Positions 34,692 through 43,576 of a stretch of 64,000 bases of DNA are shown here, piece by piece (within the stretch, counting starts at the first letter, position 1; each line of letters opens with the position of its first letter). The notes beneath the pieces were generated by a model. It was given only the letters and a program-made list of their open reading frames with translations, searched no databases and had not been told where the DNA came from. The position numbers and the translations under genes are program-made. Origin of the DNA: Saccharospirillum sp043196875 (GTDB lineage: Bacteria > Pseudomonadota > Gammaproteobacteria > Pseudomonadales > Natronospirillaceae); assembly GCF_043196875.1 (NCBI RefSeq), contig NZ_JBEBMX010000001.1:558001-622000 (forward strand), in the 5' to 3' direction.

Positions 34692-35624
34692 ATGTTTGCT
34701 GTTTTACCGATCATCAGTCCGATCTTTCTTGTCATCGGCATCGGCTTTTTCGCCGTCAAAACCGAGCTGCTGCCAAAGAATGCCGTTCCTGGTATGGGAC
34801 GCTTTGTTCTCTACTTCTGCCTGCCGGCACTGATTTTCTCGACGCTGGCGCACACGCCCATCCGGCAAGTGATCGAACCGCTTTATCTGCTGGCTTATGG
34901 CGGTGGTTCGCTGCTGGCGTTTGTCTTGGTGTTTGGTCTCAGCCGCCTGTTTGGCAGCCAGACCAGCGCGGCGACGCTGAATGCTTTGGGCAGCGCCATC
35001 TGCAACTCGGCCTTTATCGGTTATCCCGTCTTGCTGCAGGTGTTTGGTACGCTGCCAGCGGCCGCCTTCACCATGACGCTGCTGGTGGAAAATCTGCTGA
35101 TCATGCCGCTGACGCTGATGATTCTGGAGCTGAACCGGGCGCTGGCCGAGGGCGGTTCGACGCGCCAGGTGCTGATCAACTTTGTGCGCCGGTTGTTCAC
35201 CCAACCCATTCTGCTTGGCATTCTCGCCGGGCTCTTGTTCAGTCTGACCGGCTGGACGCTGCCGGGCGTGATCGATCGCAGCCTGGAATTTCTTGCCGAG
35301 GCCGCCGCCGGTGTGGCGCTCTTTGTGATTGGTGGCTCGCTGGTCGGCACTCAGATCAAAGGCGATCGCCGCGCCATTGCTGTTATTACGCTGGCCAAGC
35401 TGGTACTGCACCCGGCGCTGGTCGCTTTAATGGTGTGGTGGTTGCCGCCTTTCGATGCGCAGCTGCAAACCATCGCCATTCTGGCGGCGGCCATGCCGAT
35501 GCTGTCGATCTATCCGGTGCTGGCCGGCCACTATCTGGATGGCAGTCGTTATGCGGCGACCTTAGTGGTGGCGACGCTGAGTTCTTTCCTGTCGCTGACC
35601 GTGGTGCTGTGGCTGCTGTTTTAG
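34692..35624 (+). CDS. AEC-family (auxin efflux carrier-like) permease
   Basis: A 310-residue membrane protein with about ten helices in two inverted halves, as in the AEC family. Recognisable pieces are ISPIFLVIGIGFFAVKTELLP at the start, the GRFVLYFCLPALIFSTLA segment and the FVIGGSLVG element near residue 217. Bacterial members export or take up carboxylic acids such as malate. It is divergent from the quinate/shikimate TRAP operon, so a role with related acids is possible but unsupported. GCGGAG lies 5 nt before ATG 34692. Confidence 0.88.
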   Translation: MFAVLPIISPIFLVIGIGFFAVKTELLPKNAVPGMGRFVLYFCLPALIFSTLAHTPIRQVIEPLYLLAYGGGSLLAFVLVFGLSRLFGSQTSAATLNALGSAICNSAFIGYPVLLQVFGTLPAAAFTMTLLVENLLIMPLTLMILELNRALAEGGSTRQVLINFVRRLFTQPILLGILAGLLFSLTGWTLPGVIDRSLEFLAEAAAGVALFVIGGSLVGTQIKGDRRAIAVITLAKLVLHPALVALMVWWLPPFDAQLQTIAILAAAMPMLSIYPVLAGHYLDGSRYAATLVVATLSSFLSLTVVLWLLF

Positions 35625-35705
35625 CGCCGCTGTTTTAATCGGTAAGGTTGTGGTTACCTTGCTGGCTTGGGTATCTTGGCGCTTTCCCGTTGACGGCAGC
35701 CGACC

Positions 35706-37187
35706 ATGATCGATTTTCGCGACAAGCTCTCCCAGGAACGACCCTTTCTGCAGGGCAACCAACAGCCGGGTATCGAGCATCAGGGCGTTGCGACCAAAGG
35801 CATTGCGCTGTTTGAAGTGGCGTTGGAAAGCGATCGCGGTCGCATTATTCAATCGGCAGCAGTGCGACGGCTGCAACAGAAGACCCAGGTATTTCCGCTG
35901 GAGCGCAATGCAGCGGTGCGTTCGCGCTTAACGCATTCGCTCGAAGTGCAGCAAAACGGTCGCTTTCTGGTGCGCACTGTTTTCGATCTGCTGGGCAGCG
36001 ACGCCGAGCAATACGGTCTGGCCGGTCTGGAACGTGCTCTGGAAAGCCTGACCGAAATGGCCTGCCTGATGCACGACATCGGCAACCCGCCCTTCGGTCA
36101 TTTTGGTGAGGCGGCGATCTCCGACTGGTTCTCGCGCAACCTCGAGGCAGTACCGATTTTCAAGCTCGAAGCGGGCGAAGCCAAATCGCTGATCACCGAG
36201 CTGAGTTCCTTTGAAGGCAACGCCCAGGCGATTCGACTGGTCAGCAATCTGCTCAAGCTCAACCTGACCTACAGCCAGGCCGCCTGCATTTTGAAGTACA
36301 CCCGCCGCGCTACCGACGAACGTCCGGAGATCGGTGATCCGCTGTCGTACCTGAAGAAGAAACCCGGCTATTACCTGTCCGAGCAGCCCTATATCGAGGA
36401 CCTGCAACAGGCGCTGAATCTGGAACCGGGTCATCGCTATCCGCTGGCTTATCTGATGGAAGCCGCCGATGACATTGCTTACTGTCTGGCCGATATCGAA
36501 GATGGCGTCGACAAAGGCATTCTCAGTTATCGTCAGGTGGCCGACCAACTGCTCGACGCCTTTGGTGAGCGCTTACCCACCGACTTCCGCCAGCCGGCGT
36601 TTAACAACAAATCCTTCCGCAACCTGATCGACTACGCCGTCCAGCGCGCCGATGACGAAGACATCAACAAAGACCACCAGTTCTTTTTATGGCTGCGCGT
36701 GCAGCTGATTCATCCGCTGGTCAAACACGCGGCCCAGGCCTTTGTCGATAACATCGAGGCGGTCTATCACGGCAATCTGAACCGGGCGCTGCTGGAAGAC
36801 GATTCGCCTTGTCATGCGGTGATCGAAACCTTCAAAACGGTGGCGGCGAAATCGATTTTCTCGGTGCCGGAAGTGGAAACGCTGGAGCTGCAGGGTTACA
36901 CCATCATCAACGGTCTGCTCGATCACTACCGGCCGCTGTTGATGTTGCCAATGGCCGATTTCGACCGGCTCTGTAACGGCGAGCGCAAAGGTCTGCTGGT
37001 TGAATCGCTGCTGTTTAAACGACTGCCCAACAAACACGTGGCCGCCTATCACCAACTGCGCCAGCATCCACAAACCGAAACGGAACTCTGGGAAGCCTAC
37101 TGCCGTTGCCGGCTGCTACAAGACATGGTCAGCGGCATGACCGATCAGTTCGCGCTGGAGGAATATCAGACCTTATCGGCGCTCTAG
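35706..37187 (+). CDS. dgt: Deoxyguanosine triphosphate triphosphohydrolase (dGTPase)
   Basis: A 493-residue HD-domain enzyme, close to the length of E. coli Dgt. The metal ligands are visible in RLTHSLEVQQNGR (His near residue 79) and MHDIGNPPFGHFGE (His-Asp near residue 122), with a further Asp in YLMEAADDIAYCLADIEDG near residue 255. It splits dGTP to deoxyguanosine and triphosphate, adjusting nucleotide pools and limiting some phages. The gene stands alone. No truncation or missing catalytic residue is seen. Confidence 0.93.
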   Translation: MIDFRDKLSQERPFLQGNQQPGIEHQGVATKGIALFEVALESDRGRIIQSAAVRRLQQKTQVFPLERNAAVRSRLTHSLEVQQNGRFLVRTVFDLLGSDAEQYGLAGLERALESLTEMACLMHDIGNPPFGHFGEAAISDWFSRNLEAVPIFKLEAGEAKSLITELSSFEGNAQAIRLVSNLLKLNLTYSQAACILKYTRRATDERPEIGDPLSYLKKKPGYYLSEQPYIEDLQQALNLEPGHRYPLAYLMEAADDIAYCLADIEDGVDKGILSYRQVADQLLDAFGERLPTDFRQPAFNNKSFRNLIDYAVQRADDEDINKDHQFFLWLRVQLIHPLVKHAAQAFVDNIEAVYHGNLNRALLEDDSPCHAVIETFKTVAAKSIFSVPEVETLELQGYTIINGLLDHYRPLLMLPMADFDRLCNGERKGLLVESLLFKRLPNKHVAAYHQLRQHPQTETELWEAYCRCRLLQDMVSGMTDQFALEEYQTLSAL

Positions 37188-37298
37188 GTCGTTTGGTTAA
37201 AGTCGTGTGACCGAAAATGCTGTGCTAACATTTCGGCGTGTTTTGAATCACTGAGGCCCCGACGCCCATGAACTAAGCCTGCTCATCTTCGCTCTCGT

Positions 37299-37314
37299 CC
37301 GGTGACACCACCGG
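37299..37314. promoter_or_regulatory. Small hairpin in the leader of the ABC-F gene
   Basis: CCGGTG (37299-37304) and CACCGG (37309-37314) flank ACAC. It lies about 100 bp before the ABC-F start, and 22 bp after a two-codon frame (ATG AAC TAA, 37268-37276). Several ABC-F genes are controlled by leader attenuation, so this stretch deserves note, though nothing proves regulation. Confidence 0.3.
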
Positions 37315-37413
37315 TATCTTGTGTGATGACAGGTCGCGTCGGTTTCGCTCTACCTTTATATCTCCTTACTGTGCTGCTGGTCCGCGATCTGTCGCTTTTG
37401 ACAGGAATCGCTT

Positions 37414-39015
37414 ATGCCTACGCCATCCACTCCCGGTCACTTCGACCACCTCTCCGTCAGCTTTGACGACAGCGTTTTATTTGCCGACCTGTCTGCCAGC
37501 CTGCAACCGGGTCTGACCGGTCTGGTCGGCCGCAACGGTCAGGGCAAGTCGGTGCTGATGTCCATTCTCGCCGGTGAACGTTCGCCCTCCAGCGGCTCGG
37601 TTAGCTGGCAGGTTCCGACCCTCTGGCTGCGACAACTTGACCGACTTAACGGACCGCGTCTGGTTGATGCGCTCGGTGTCGGCGAGCTGTTCGATACCTT
37701 CGCCCGCGTCGAAGCCGGCCAAGGCAGCCCGGAGGATCTCGACCGACTCGCCGAGCGCTGGCACGAACCCGCCGACTGGCGCGCTCAACTCGATCGCGCC
37801 GGTCTCGACCATTCGCTGGAGGCTCGGGTTGATGAACTCAGCGGCGGTGAGCGTACCCGACTGGCGCTGTGCCGCGCTCTGCTGCGACCGGATCATTACC
37901 TGCTGCTCGATGAACCGACCAACCATCTGGACAGCGCCGGTCGCGCCTGGCTGCTGGAAGCGTTACAGCAGCATCCCGGAGGTGCGCTGATCGCCAGCCA
38001 CGACCGCAGCCTGCTGCGCCAGGTGAGCCACATTCTCGAACTGACGGGCTTGGGTCTCGCCGAATACGGCGGCAACTACGATCACTACCGCGCTCAGACC
38101 GATGCTCAGCGCGCCGCCGCTGAAGCCCGAGCCGATCGACTGGCCAGCGAACAGCAACGCCTGCAACGTGCCCAGCAGGCCGAACTGCAAAAGGCCGCGC
38201 AGCGACGCCGCAGTGGTGAGCAGCAGCGCAAGTCCGGCAGCCAGAGTACGCTCTTGCTCGACGCTCGGAAGAACCGCGCCGAAGCCAGTCTGGGATCGCT
38301 GAAGCGACGCCAAGGCGAACGCCGCGAGCACCTCAGCGAGCAATTAAAAGACGCCAAGGCCGAGGTTGAACAGATCAAGGCGCAGCGGGTCAGCCTGCAA
38401 ACGGCCGCCAGCGATGGACGGTTGCGCTTGCATCTTAACGAGCTGCGTCTGCCCTTTGGCTCGGATGAGGCCATAACGCTGAGCGTATTCGGCGGCGAGC
38501 GCTGGCATCTGGACGGCGCCAATGGCAGCGGCAAATCGACGCTGCTGAAAATCATTGCCGGTCTGTTGGAGCCCGCTTCAGGGCAGTGTGAGTGCCATGG
38601 TCAGGTGCGCTATCTGGATCAACACTTTTCGCTGCTCGACCCCGAGCAATCGGCCACCGCAAATCTGCGCCGACTGCATCCGCAACGCAGCGAAAGCGAT
38701 CTGCGCACCCTGCTCGCCGGCATGCGTTTGCGGCGCGATGATGCGCTGCGTCCAGTCGCCCAGCTCAGCGGCGGCGAGCGTTTAAAAGTAGCGTTGTTAG
38801 CGGTGACCGCCGGCGAACAGTCCGCCGATCTGCTGCTGCTCGATGAACCCGACAACCATCTGGATCTGGATTCGCGTCTGCTGCTGGAGCAAGCGCTGGC
38901 GGATTATCCGGGCACCTTGATGGTGGTATCGCACGACCCGGACTTTATTGCCGCGTTGCAGCTCGATCATCAGCTGCGGCTTAAGGAAGCTCGGCAGCAG
39001 CCAGCGGCCGACTGA
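37414..39015 (+). CDS. ABC-F family ATPase
   Basis: A 533-residue soluble protein with two ABC cassettes and no membrane domain. Cassette 1 has Walker A GRNGQGKS near residue 39, signature LSGGERTRLALCRALL and Walker B LLLDEPTNHLD. A charged Arg/Gln-rich linker spans about residues 225-330. Cassette 2 has GANGSGKST near residue 370, LSGGERLKVALL and LLLLDEPDNHLD. ABC-F proteins bind the ribosomal E site and modulate translation or protect from antibiotics. This one is not clearly Uup, YbiT, YheS or EttA. Its last 35 bp overlap the end of the convergent LysR gene. Confidence 0.9.
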   Translation: MPTPSTPGHFDHLSVSFDDSVLFADLSASLQPGLTGLVGRNGQGKSVLMSILAGERSPSSGSVSWQVPTLWLRQLDRLNGPRLVDALGVGELFDTFARVEAGQGSPEDLDRLAERWHEPADWRAQLDRAGLDHSLEARVDELSGGERTRLALCRALLRPDHYLLLDEPTNHLDSAGRAWLLEALQQHPGGALIASHDRSLLRQVSHILELTGLGLAEYGGNYDHYRAQTDAQRAAAEARADRLASEQQRLQRAQQAELQKAAQRRRSGEQQRKSGSQSTLLLDARKNRAEASLGSLKRRQGERREHLSEQLKDAKAEVEQIKAQRVSLQTAASDGRLRLHLNELRLPFGSDEAITLSVFGGERWHLDGANGSGKSTLLKIIAGLLEPASGQCECHGQVRYLDQHFSLLDPEQSATANLRRLHPQRSESDLRTLLAGMRLRRDDALRPVAQLSGGERLKVALLAVTAGEQSADLLLLDEPDNHLDLDSRLLLEQALADYPGTLMVVSHDPDFIAALQLDHQLRLKEARQQPAAD

Positions 39016-40222
39016 GTTCTCTGAGCATGGATAAAAACAGTTGCTGGGTCGGCGTCGGTCGCCAGTCGGTGCGGGTGGTGATGCCGATGGGACGCTCGGT
39101 CAACGGCAGTTGGGTATCGAGCACGCTGAGAATGCCTTCCTGAATTTCGTGCTGCACCTGGTGCGAGGAAATAAAGGTGAGGCGATCGGAATCGGTGAGC
39201 AGCTCGCGAATGACAATCTGCGAGCTGCATTCCACAACGCCGCGTAACACCGATGGGTCCTGATCGGCCACCACCTGATCGAACAGGCGGCGCGCTGGCG
39301 TGCCCGGCCGCGGCACCACCCAGCCATAGCCGTGCAGATCGTCGAGCGTCAGACCACGGCGACCGCTCAGCGGATGACCCGAACGCGCCACCACTGAAAT
39401 GGAGGTGATAAACAACTGTTCCTGCGCAATGTCCGGACTCGGCGCCGGATCGCGCAAGGCGCCGATTAACATGTCCAGCTCACCATGCAGCAGGCGGCCG
39501 AGCAGATCGTCGTAGGCGCCTTCGATCACCCCGACACTGACGTCCGGCTTGAACTGCGCCATCTGGTTGATGGTCGCCGGCACCACATAGGTCCGCGCCA
39601 GCGGCATGCAGCCCAGTTGAATGCTGCCCGAATCGGCACCGGCCAGTTCATGCAATTCCTCGATGCCCTGATCGACTTCCTTGATCGCCAGCCGCGCTGC
39701 CCGGGCCAGTCGCAACGCCGCCCGGGTCAGACTGATGCCGACGCTGGTTTTCTCAAACAGCCAGGTGTTGAGCAGTGCTTCCAACTCCCCGGCCGAACGG
39801 TACAGCGCCGGCTGGGAGATGCCGATCTGACGGGCAGCAATGGAATAGCTGGTGGCGTTCTGCAACGCCAGCAGCGCGCGTAGATGGGCATTGGTGATCA
39901 GCGTATAGAGTGGGTGACTCGAATGACGTTCAACCCGGTCTTTGCGCTCGCCGATGCGCACTGCATCGCGCAGGCCGGCGCGCAAAAAGGCGATGCAGCG
40001 ATTGACCCGGGTTGCGAACAGCTCGCCCGCGTCGGTGAGGAACATGCCGTTATGGCGACGCAGAAACAGGGTCGTTCCCAGCTTGGACTCCAGCTTCCCG
40101 ATCGCCTGGGTCACCGCCGACTGCGACAGAAAGATCTGGGTGGCCGCGGCACTGATGCTGCCGCTGGCCGCCACCTCACTGAAGGCTCTCAAATGGCGCA
40201 GATTGGGCAGGTGTTCGAACAT
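38981..40222 (-). CDS. LysR-type regulator with two DNA-binding domains
   Basis: A 413-residue regulator, about 110 residues longer than usual. The extra length is a second winged helix: residues 8-67 (LRHLRAFSEVAASGSISAAA...) and residues 111-170 (NAHLRALLALQNATSYSIAARQIGISQPALYR) both look like LysR HTH domains. A normal substrate-binding domain follows from about residue 190. ATG 40222 is preferred because AGAGG lies 6 nt before it on the reverse strand. It is divergent from the TRAP-lig operon and should be its activator, sensing a pathway intermediate. Its 3' end overlaps the ABC-F gene tail to tail. Confidence 0.88.
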   Translation of the reverse strand: MFEHLPNLRHLRAFSEVAASGSISAAATQIFLSQSAVTQAIGKLESKLGTTLFLRRHNGMFLTDAGELFATRVNRCIAFLRAGLRDAVRIGERKDRVERHSSHPLYTLITNAHLRALLALQNATSYSIAARQIGISQPALYRSAGELEALLNTWLFEKTSVGISLTRAALRLARAARLAIKEVDQGIEELHELAGADSGSIQLGCMPLARTYVVPATINQMAQFKPDVSVGVIEGAYDDLLGRLLHGELDMLIGALRDPAPSPDIAQEQLFITSISVVARSGHPLSGRRGLTLDDLHGYGWVVPRPGTPARRLFDQVVADQDPSVLRGVVECSSQIVIRELLTDSDRLTFISSHQVQHEIQEGILSVLDTQLPLTERPIGITTRTDWRPTPTQQLFLSMLRELSRPLAAAELP

Positions 40223-40337
40223 TGCAACCTCTGCAAAACGGACAGGCTCCCCACGCGAAGCGGTCTGCGAGCCTGCCCCAAAACGGAACAAAAACTGACT
40301 TTATAACAGAAACTAATACCTTCTAAAGGAAAACTAA

Positions 40338-40427
40338 ATGGCTGATTGCCTTGCCTTCGACAATACTGAAGAATCGGAACTGCAGGCGCTGGCAACTAAA
40401 GACAAGGCAGTAGCTGTGTTGGCCTGA
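40338..40427 (+). CDS. Possible 29-residue leader peptide
   Basis: A short frame (MADCLAFDNTEESELQALATKD...) that begins 8 nt after AAGGA, a better ribosome site than many genes here have. It is acidic, without a signal or membrane segment, and ends about 140 bp before the TRAP binding-protein gene of the protocatechuate operon. It may be a leader peptide, a small protein or chance. I recognise no homologue and see no run of regulatory codons. Confidence 0.3.
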   Translation: MADCLAFDNTEESELQALATKDKAVAVLA

Positions 40428-40528
40428 TCCGGATCGGAGTAGATCGATAAGACAGCAAGGATGATTGTCAGCCGAACCGGCCGTCCGTCGCAGTCGTCTT
40501 TTTCGTTAACAGCGCATTCGAAGCACTG

Positions 40529-40544
40529 TAGGAGCTTGCTCCTA
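40529..40544. promoter_or_regulatory. Perfect 7-bp hairpin before the TRAP gene
   Basis: TAGGAGC (40529-40535) and GCTCCTA (40538-40544) flank TT. It ends about 12 bp before the GAGG ribosome site of the TRAP binding-protein gene, so it would form in the 5' leader. It could shield a GGAG-like sequence, stabilise the mRNA, or be a REP-like repeat. Confidence 0.4.
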
Positions 40545-40570
40545 TAACAAGAACAATGAGGTAACTGACA

Positions 40571-41596
40571 ATGCTGAAGTTTGTTAAGCACACCACCCTC
40601 ATCGGCCTGCTGGCCGCTTCCGCCGTCTCTGCCCAGGCCGCGGATGTCACCCTGCGCGTCGGTCACTTGTGGCCGTCTGTTGCAGGCCCACACGTTGATC
40701 TGATGCAGGTTTGGGCGGATACCGTCGAAGCACAGTCCAACGGCCGTATTGAAGTCGAAGTCTACCCGGGCGGCGCCCTGGCAGCACCGCCGGCTCAGTA
40801 CGATGCAGTGACCAACCGTATTATGGACGTCACCGCTACCGTTCAGGGCTACACCGCCAACCGTTTCCCGCTGACTCAAGTCGTTGAGCTGCCGGGTGTG
40901 GTCGACAGCGGTGAGCAAGGCGCTTGCGTCGTGCAAAGCCTGTTGGAAGAAGGTCTGATCGCCGACGAGTACGCCGATACTCACCCGATCTTCCTGTTCA
41001 CTCACGGTCCGGGTGGCTTCCACATCAACGGCACCACCATTCGTGAGCCGAGCGATCTGGAAGGTCTGCGCATCCGTCGTCCGACCACCGTGGTCGCCAA
41101 CATTCTGCGTGAACTGGGTGCTCAGCCGGTCGGTATGGCGGCACCGGAATCCTACACCTCCATGCAGCGTGGCGTGATCGACGGTGTGGCTCTGCCGTGG
41201 GAAGGCGCTTTGTCTTTCCGTCTGAACGAGCTGGCCGACACTCACACTGAAATCGGTGGTCTGTACACCCTGTCGTTCGTGGTCACCATGAACAAGGATG
41301 TGTACAACAACCTGTCGGCTGAAAACAAAGCCGTGATCGATGCTGTATCGGGTATGGATTGGGCGACTAAAGCCGGTCAGGTGTTTGATGACCTCGACGT
41401 CCGTGGTCGTGCGCAAGCGGTCGAGATGGGTGATGAAATCATCCAGATCGAAGGCGGCACTTCCAACCCGGCCTGGGCTCCGGCCATCGAAGCCGGTCGT
41501 AAGGCCTACCTGGACGACCTGGAATCCCGTGGTCTGCCGGCACGCGCTACCTATGAGCGTGCGTTGGAACTGGCTGGCGGCGACTGCGCCATCTAA
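40571..41596 (+). CDS. dctP: TRAP transporter substrate-binding protein (DctP), protocatechuate operon
   Basis: A 341-residue periplasmic protein with a signal peptide cleaved near AQA (residue 23). DctP marks are EVYPGGALAAPPAQYDAV near residue 65, LRIRRPTTVVANILRELGAQPVGM with the substrate-binding Arg near residue 172, and MQRGVIDGVALPWEGA. Four Cys-free lobes and one Cys pair region (GEQGACVV and GGDCAI at the end) may form a disulfide. It is the first gene of an operon that goes on to DctQ, DctM and lig enzymes, so it probably captures protocatechuate or a related aromatic or tricarboxylic acid. It is a different paralogue from the one at 33.5-34.5 kb. Confidence 0.93.
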   Translation: MLKFVKHTTLIGLLAASAVSAQAADVTLRVGHLWPSVAGPHVDLMQVWADTVEAQSNGRIEVEVYPGGALAAPPAQYDAVTNRIMDVTATVQGYTANRFPLTQVVELPGVVDSGEQGACVVQSLLEEGLIADEYADTHPIFLFTHGPGGFHINGTTIREPSDLEGLRIRRPTTVVANILRELGAQPVGMAAPESYTSMQRGVIDGVALPWEGALSFRLNELADTHTEIGGLYTLSFVVTMNKDVYNNLSAENKAVIDAVSGMDWATKAGQVFDDLDVRGRAQAVEMGDEIIQIEGGTSNPAWAPAIEAGRKAYLDDLESRGLPARATYERALELAGGDCAI

Positions 41597-41670
41597 CCAG
41601 CTCGACGTTGCAAGGGGCGGCTACGGCCGCCCCTTTACCATCGTCTTCTCGTGCTGATCGGAGATCTCCC

Positions 41671-42183
41671 GTGCGAACCCTGATTGACTGGATACGACAT
41701 TCCGCCTACGGCCTGAACCTGGCTGCCGGCGTCATCCTGATCGCGACCATGGTGGTCGTGCTCGCTGAAATTTTACTGCGTTCCCTGTTCGGCCTGACCG
41801 GTGGCCGTGTGGATCTGACCTTTACCGGCAGCTTTGAACTGGTGCGCTGGGGCATGTTGTTGTCGCTGGCGTATTGCATGCCTTATACCCTGCCGCGCGC
41901 CCAGGTGGTGGTCGATTTGTTTACCGACAACCTCCCAGAATGGATGAAAGAGCGGCTCAAGGGTTTCTACACCCTGCTGTTCGGTGTGTTCGGATTATTA
42001 ATGGTCTGGCTGATGATCAAGTCCGGCCAGGGTGCCGCCATGAATGGCGAAACCTCACAAGATTTGCTGATTCCGATGCAATACATCTATTACCTGGCAT
42101 CCATCGGCATGCTGATGCTCGGCCTGCGTGGCTTTGCCTTGGCGTATGAAGAATTCTTTTTGACCGACGGGAGTGAGTCATGA
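41671..42183 (+). CDS. dctQ: TRAP transporter small permease (DctQ)
   Basis: A 170-residue protein with four membrane helices at about residues 15-38, 55-75, 95-118 and 138-158. The segment GSFELVRWGMLLSLAYCMPYTLPRAQVVVDLF is the usual DctQ region before helix 3. GTG 41671 was chosen because GGAG lies 7 nt before it; the longer frame from 41608 adds an unlikely hydrophilic leader. It overlaps the large permease by 4 bp. It works with the neighbouring DctP and DctM. Confidence 0.9.
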   Translation: MRTLIDWIRHSAYGLNLAAGVILIATMVVVLAEILLRSLFGLTGGRVDLTFTGSFELVRWGMLLSLAYCMPYTLPRAQVVVDLFTDNLPEWMKERLKGFYTLLFGVFGLLMVWLMIKSGQGAAMNGETSQDLLIPMQYIYYLASIGMLMLGLRGFALAYEEFFLTDGSES

Positions 42184-43466
42184 GTTCTGAAATCATCGGC
42201 TTCCTCTGCGTCGCTGGCATGTTCGGCCTGATCGCGCTGCGCATGCCCATCGCCCTGGCTATGGGCGTCACCGGCTTTGTCGGCTTCGGCTGGATCATTG
42301 CTTTTAAACCGGCGATTTCCATTCTGGAAAACGGTACTTTTGAAACCATTTCCTCCTACGACTTCAGTCCCATTCCGATGTTTATTCTGATGGGTGTATT
42401 CGCCTCCAAAGCGCGGATGTCGGCGGAACTGTTCCACGGCGCCAAGACCTTATTCGGTGCCTGGCGCGGCGGTATGGCGTTGGCGGCAGTGACCTCTTGC
42501 GGTGTGTTTTCCGCCATCTCCGGCTCCTCGTTAGCGACAGCGGCGTCCATGTCCAAGGTGGCGCTGCCGGAAATGAAGAAGAACGGCTACGCCGCCTCGC
42601 TGGCCACCGGCACGCTGGCCGCTGGCGGTACGCTGGGCATCATGATTCCGCCGTCACTGGCGTTGCTGTTGTACGGTCTGATGACTGAGCAATCGGTCGG
42701 TGACATGTTTATCGCCGGCATCCTGCCCGGTCTGCTTGGTTTGGCGCTGTACATGGTCGCCATCGCCGTGACCGTTGCCCTGAAACCCGAACTGGCGACA
42801 CCCGGTGAAGCCACTAATTTGCGCGAAAAACTGGCCGGCCTGAAAGGTCTGATTCCCTTCGGCGCCATCTTCGCGCTGATCATCGGCGGTATTTACGGCG
42901 GTATTTTCACGCCCACAGAAGCGGCCTCTGTCGGCGCCGCCGGTGCACTGATCATCGCCCTGTTCCGCGGTATGACCTGGAAAGATTTTGTCGATGCGAT
43001 TCAGGAAACGCTGATCATGTCGACGATGATCTTCTTTATGGTCATCGGCGCCGAAGTGTTCGGTTACTTCCTGCAGGTGTCGCGTATTTCCCAGACGCTG
43101 ATCGAGATCGTCACTCATCTCGACCTATCACCCTTCATGATTCTGCTCGCCATCCTGGCGCTCTATGTGGTGCTGGGCATGGTGATGGATTCGATTGCCA
43201 TGCTGCTGCTGACGGTGCCGATTGTGTATCCGCTGGCAATGCAGGCCGGTTTCGACCCGATCTGGTTCGGCATCGTTACCGTGATCACCGTGGAGCTGGG
43301 GCTGATTACGCCGCCCATCGGCATGAACGTTTTCGTCATCAAATCGGTGTCGGAAGACGTGCGCATTACCGAAATTTTCAAAGGCGTAGTGCCCTTCGTA
43401 CTGTCCGACATCGTGCGGCTGGCGCTGCTGATCGCCTTCCCGGTACTGGCACTGGGGCTGATCTAG
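42180..43466 (+). CDS. dctM: TRAP transporter large permease (DctM)
   Basis: A 428-residue polytopic protein with the DctM motifs: FDFSPIPMFILMGVF-like segment near residue 62, GVFSAISGSSLATAASMSKVALPEM near residue 105 and GTLGIMIPPSLALLLYG near residue 145, and the symmetric second-half motif LGLITPPIGMNVFVIKS near residue 375. It moves the substrate with sodium across the inner membrane. It starts in the stop of the small permease and precedes ligK by 110 bp in the same direction, which ties transport to protocatechuate breakdown. Confidence 0.93.
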   Translation: MSSEIIGFLCVAGMFGLIALRMPIALAMGVTGFVGFGWIIAFKPAISILENGTFETISSYDFSPIPMFILMGVFASKARMSAELFHGAKTLFGAWRGGMALAAVTSCGVFSAISGSSLATAASMSKVALPEMKKNGYAASLATGTLAAGGTLGIMIPPSLALLLYGLMTEQSVGDMFIAGILPGLLGLALYMVAIAVTVALKPELATPGEATNLREKLAGLKGLIPFGAIFALIIGGIYGGIFTPTEAASVGAAGALIIALFRGMTWKDFVDAIQETLIMSTMIFFMVIGAEVFGYFLQVSRISQTLIEIVTHLDLSPFMILLAILALYVVLGMVMDSIAMLLLTVPIVYPLAMQAGFDPIWFGIVTVITVELGLITPPIGMNVFVIKSVSEDVRITEIFKGVVPFVLSDIVRLALLIAFPVLALGLI

Positions 43467-43576
43467 CCCAAGGTCCGGCCTGGCGCCGGCCAGACATTCC
43501 CGCTTGCAAACCGGCGGCCGGGTGACCTGCAACCGCCTTACCCCGACCGCCCCGTCTCAACAGAGGAGCATTTGCC

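Larger units (their letters stand above)
40223..40570. promoter_or_regulatory. Divergent control region of the protocatechuate operon
   Basis: About 350 bp between the two-HTH LysR gene and the TRAP-lig operon. It holds the small frame at 40338-40427 and the hairpin at 40529-40544, both recorded separately. LysR operators should lie near its left end; I could not define a T-N11-A site with certainty. The ribosome site of the TRAP gene is a GAGG about 8-9 nt before its ATG. Confidence 0.5.

Noticed and set aside
40334..41416. 360-residue minus-strand frame opposite the TRAP binding-protein gene
   Set aside because: It lies antisense to a clear DctP gene with signal peptide and family motifs, is full of His/Gln/Arg in shadow-like composition, and has no ribosome site.
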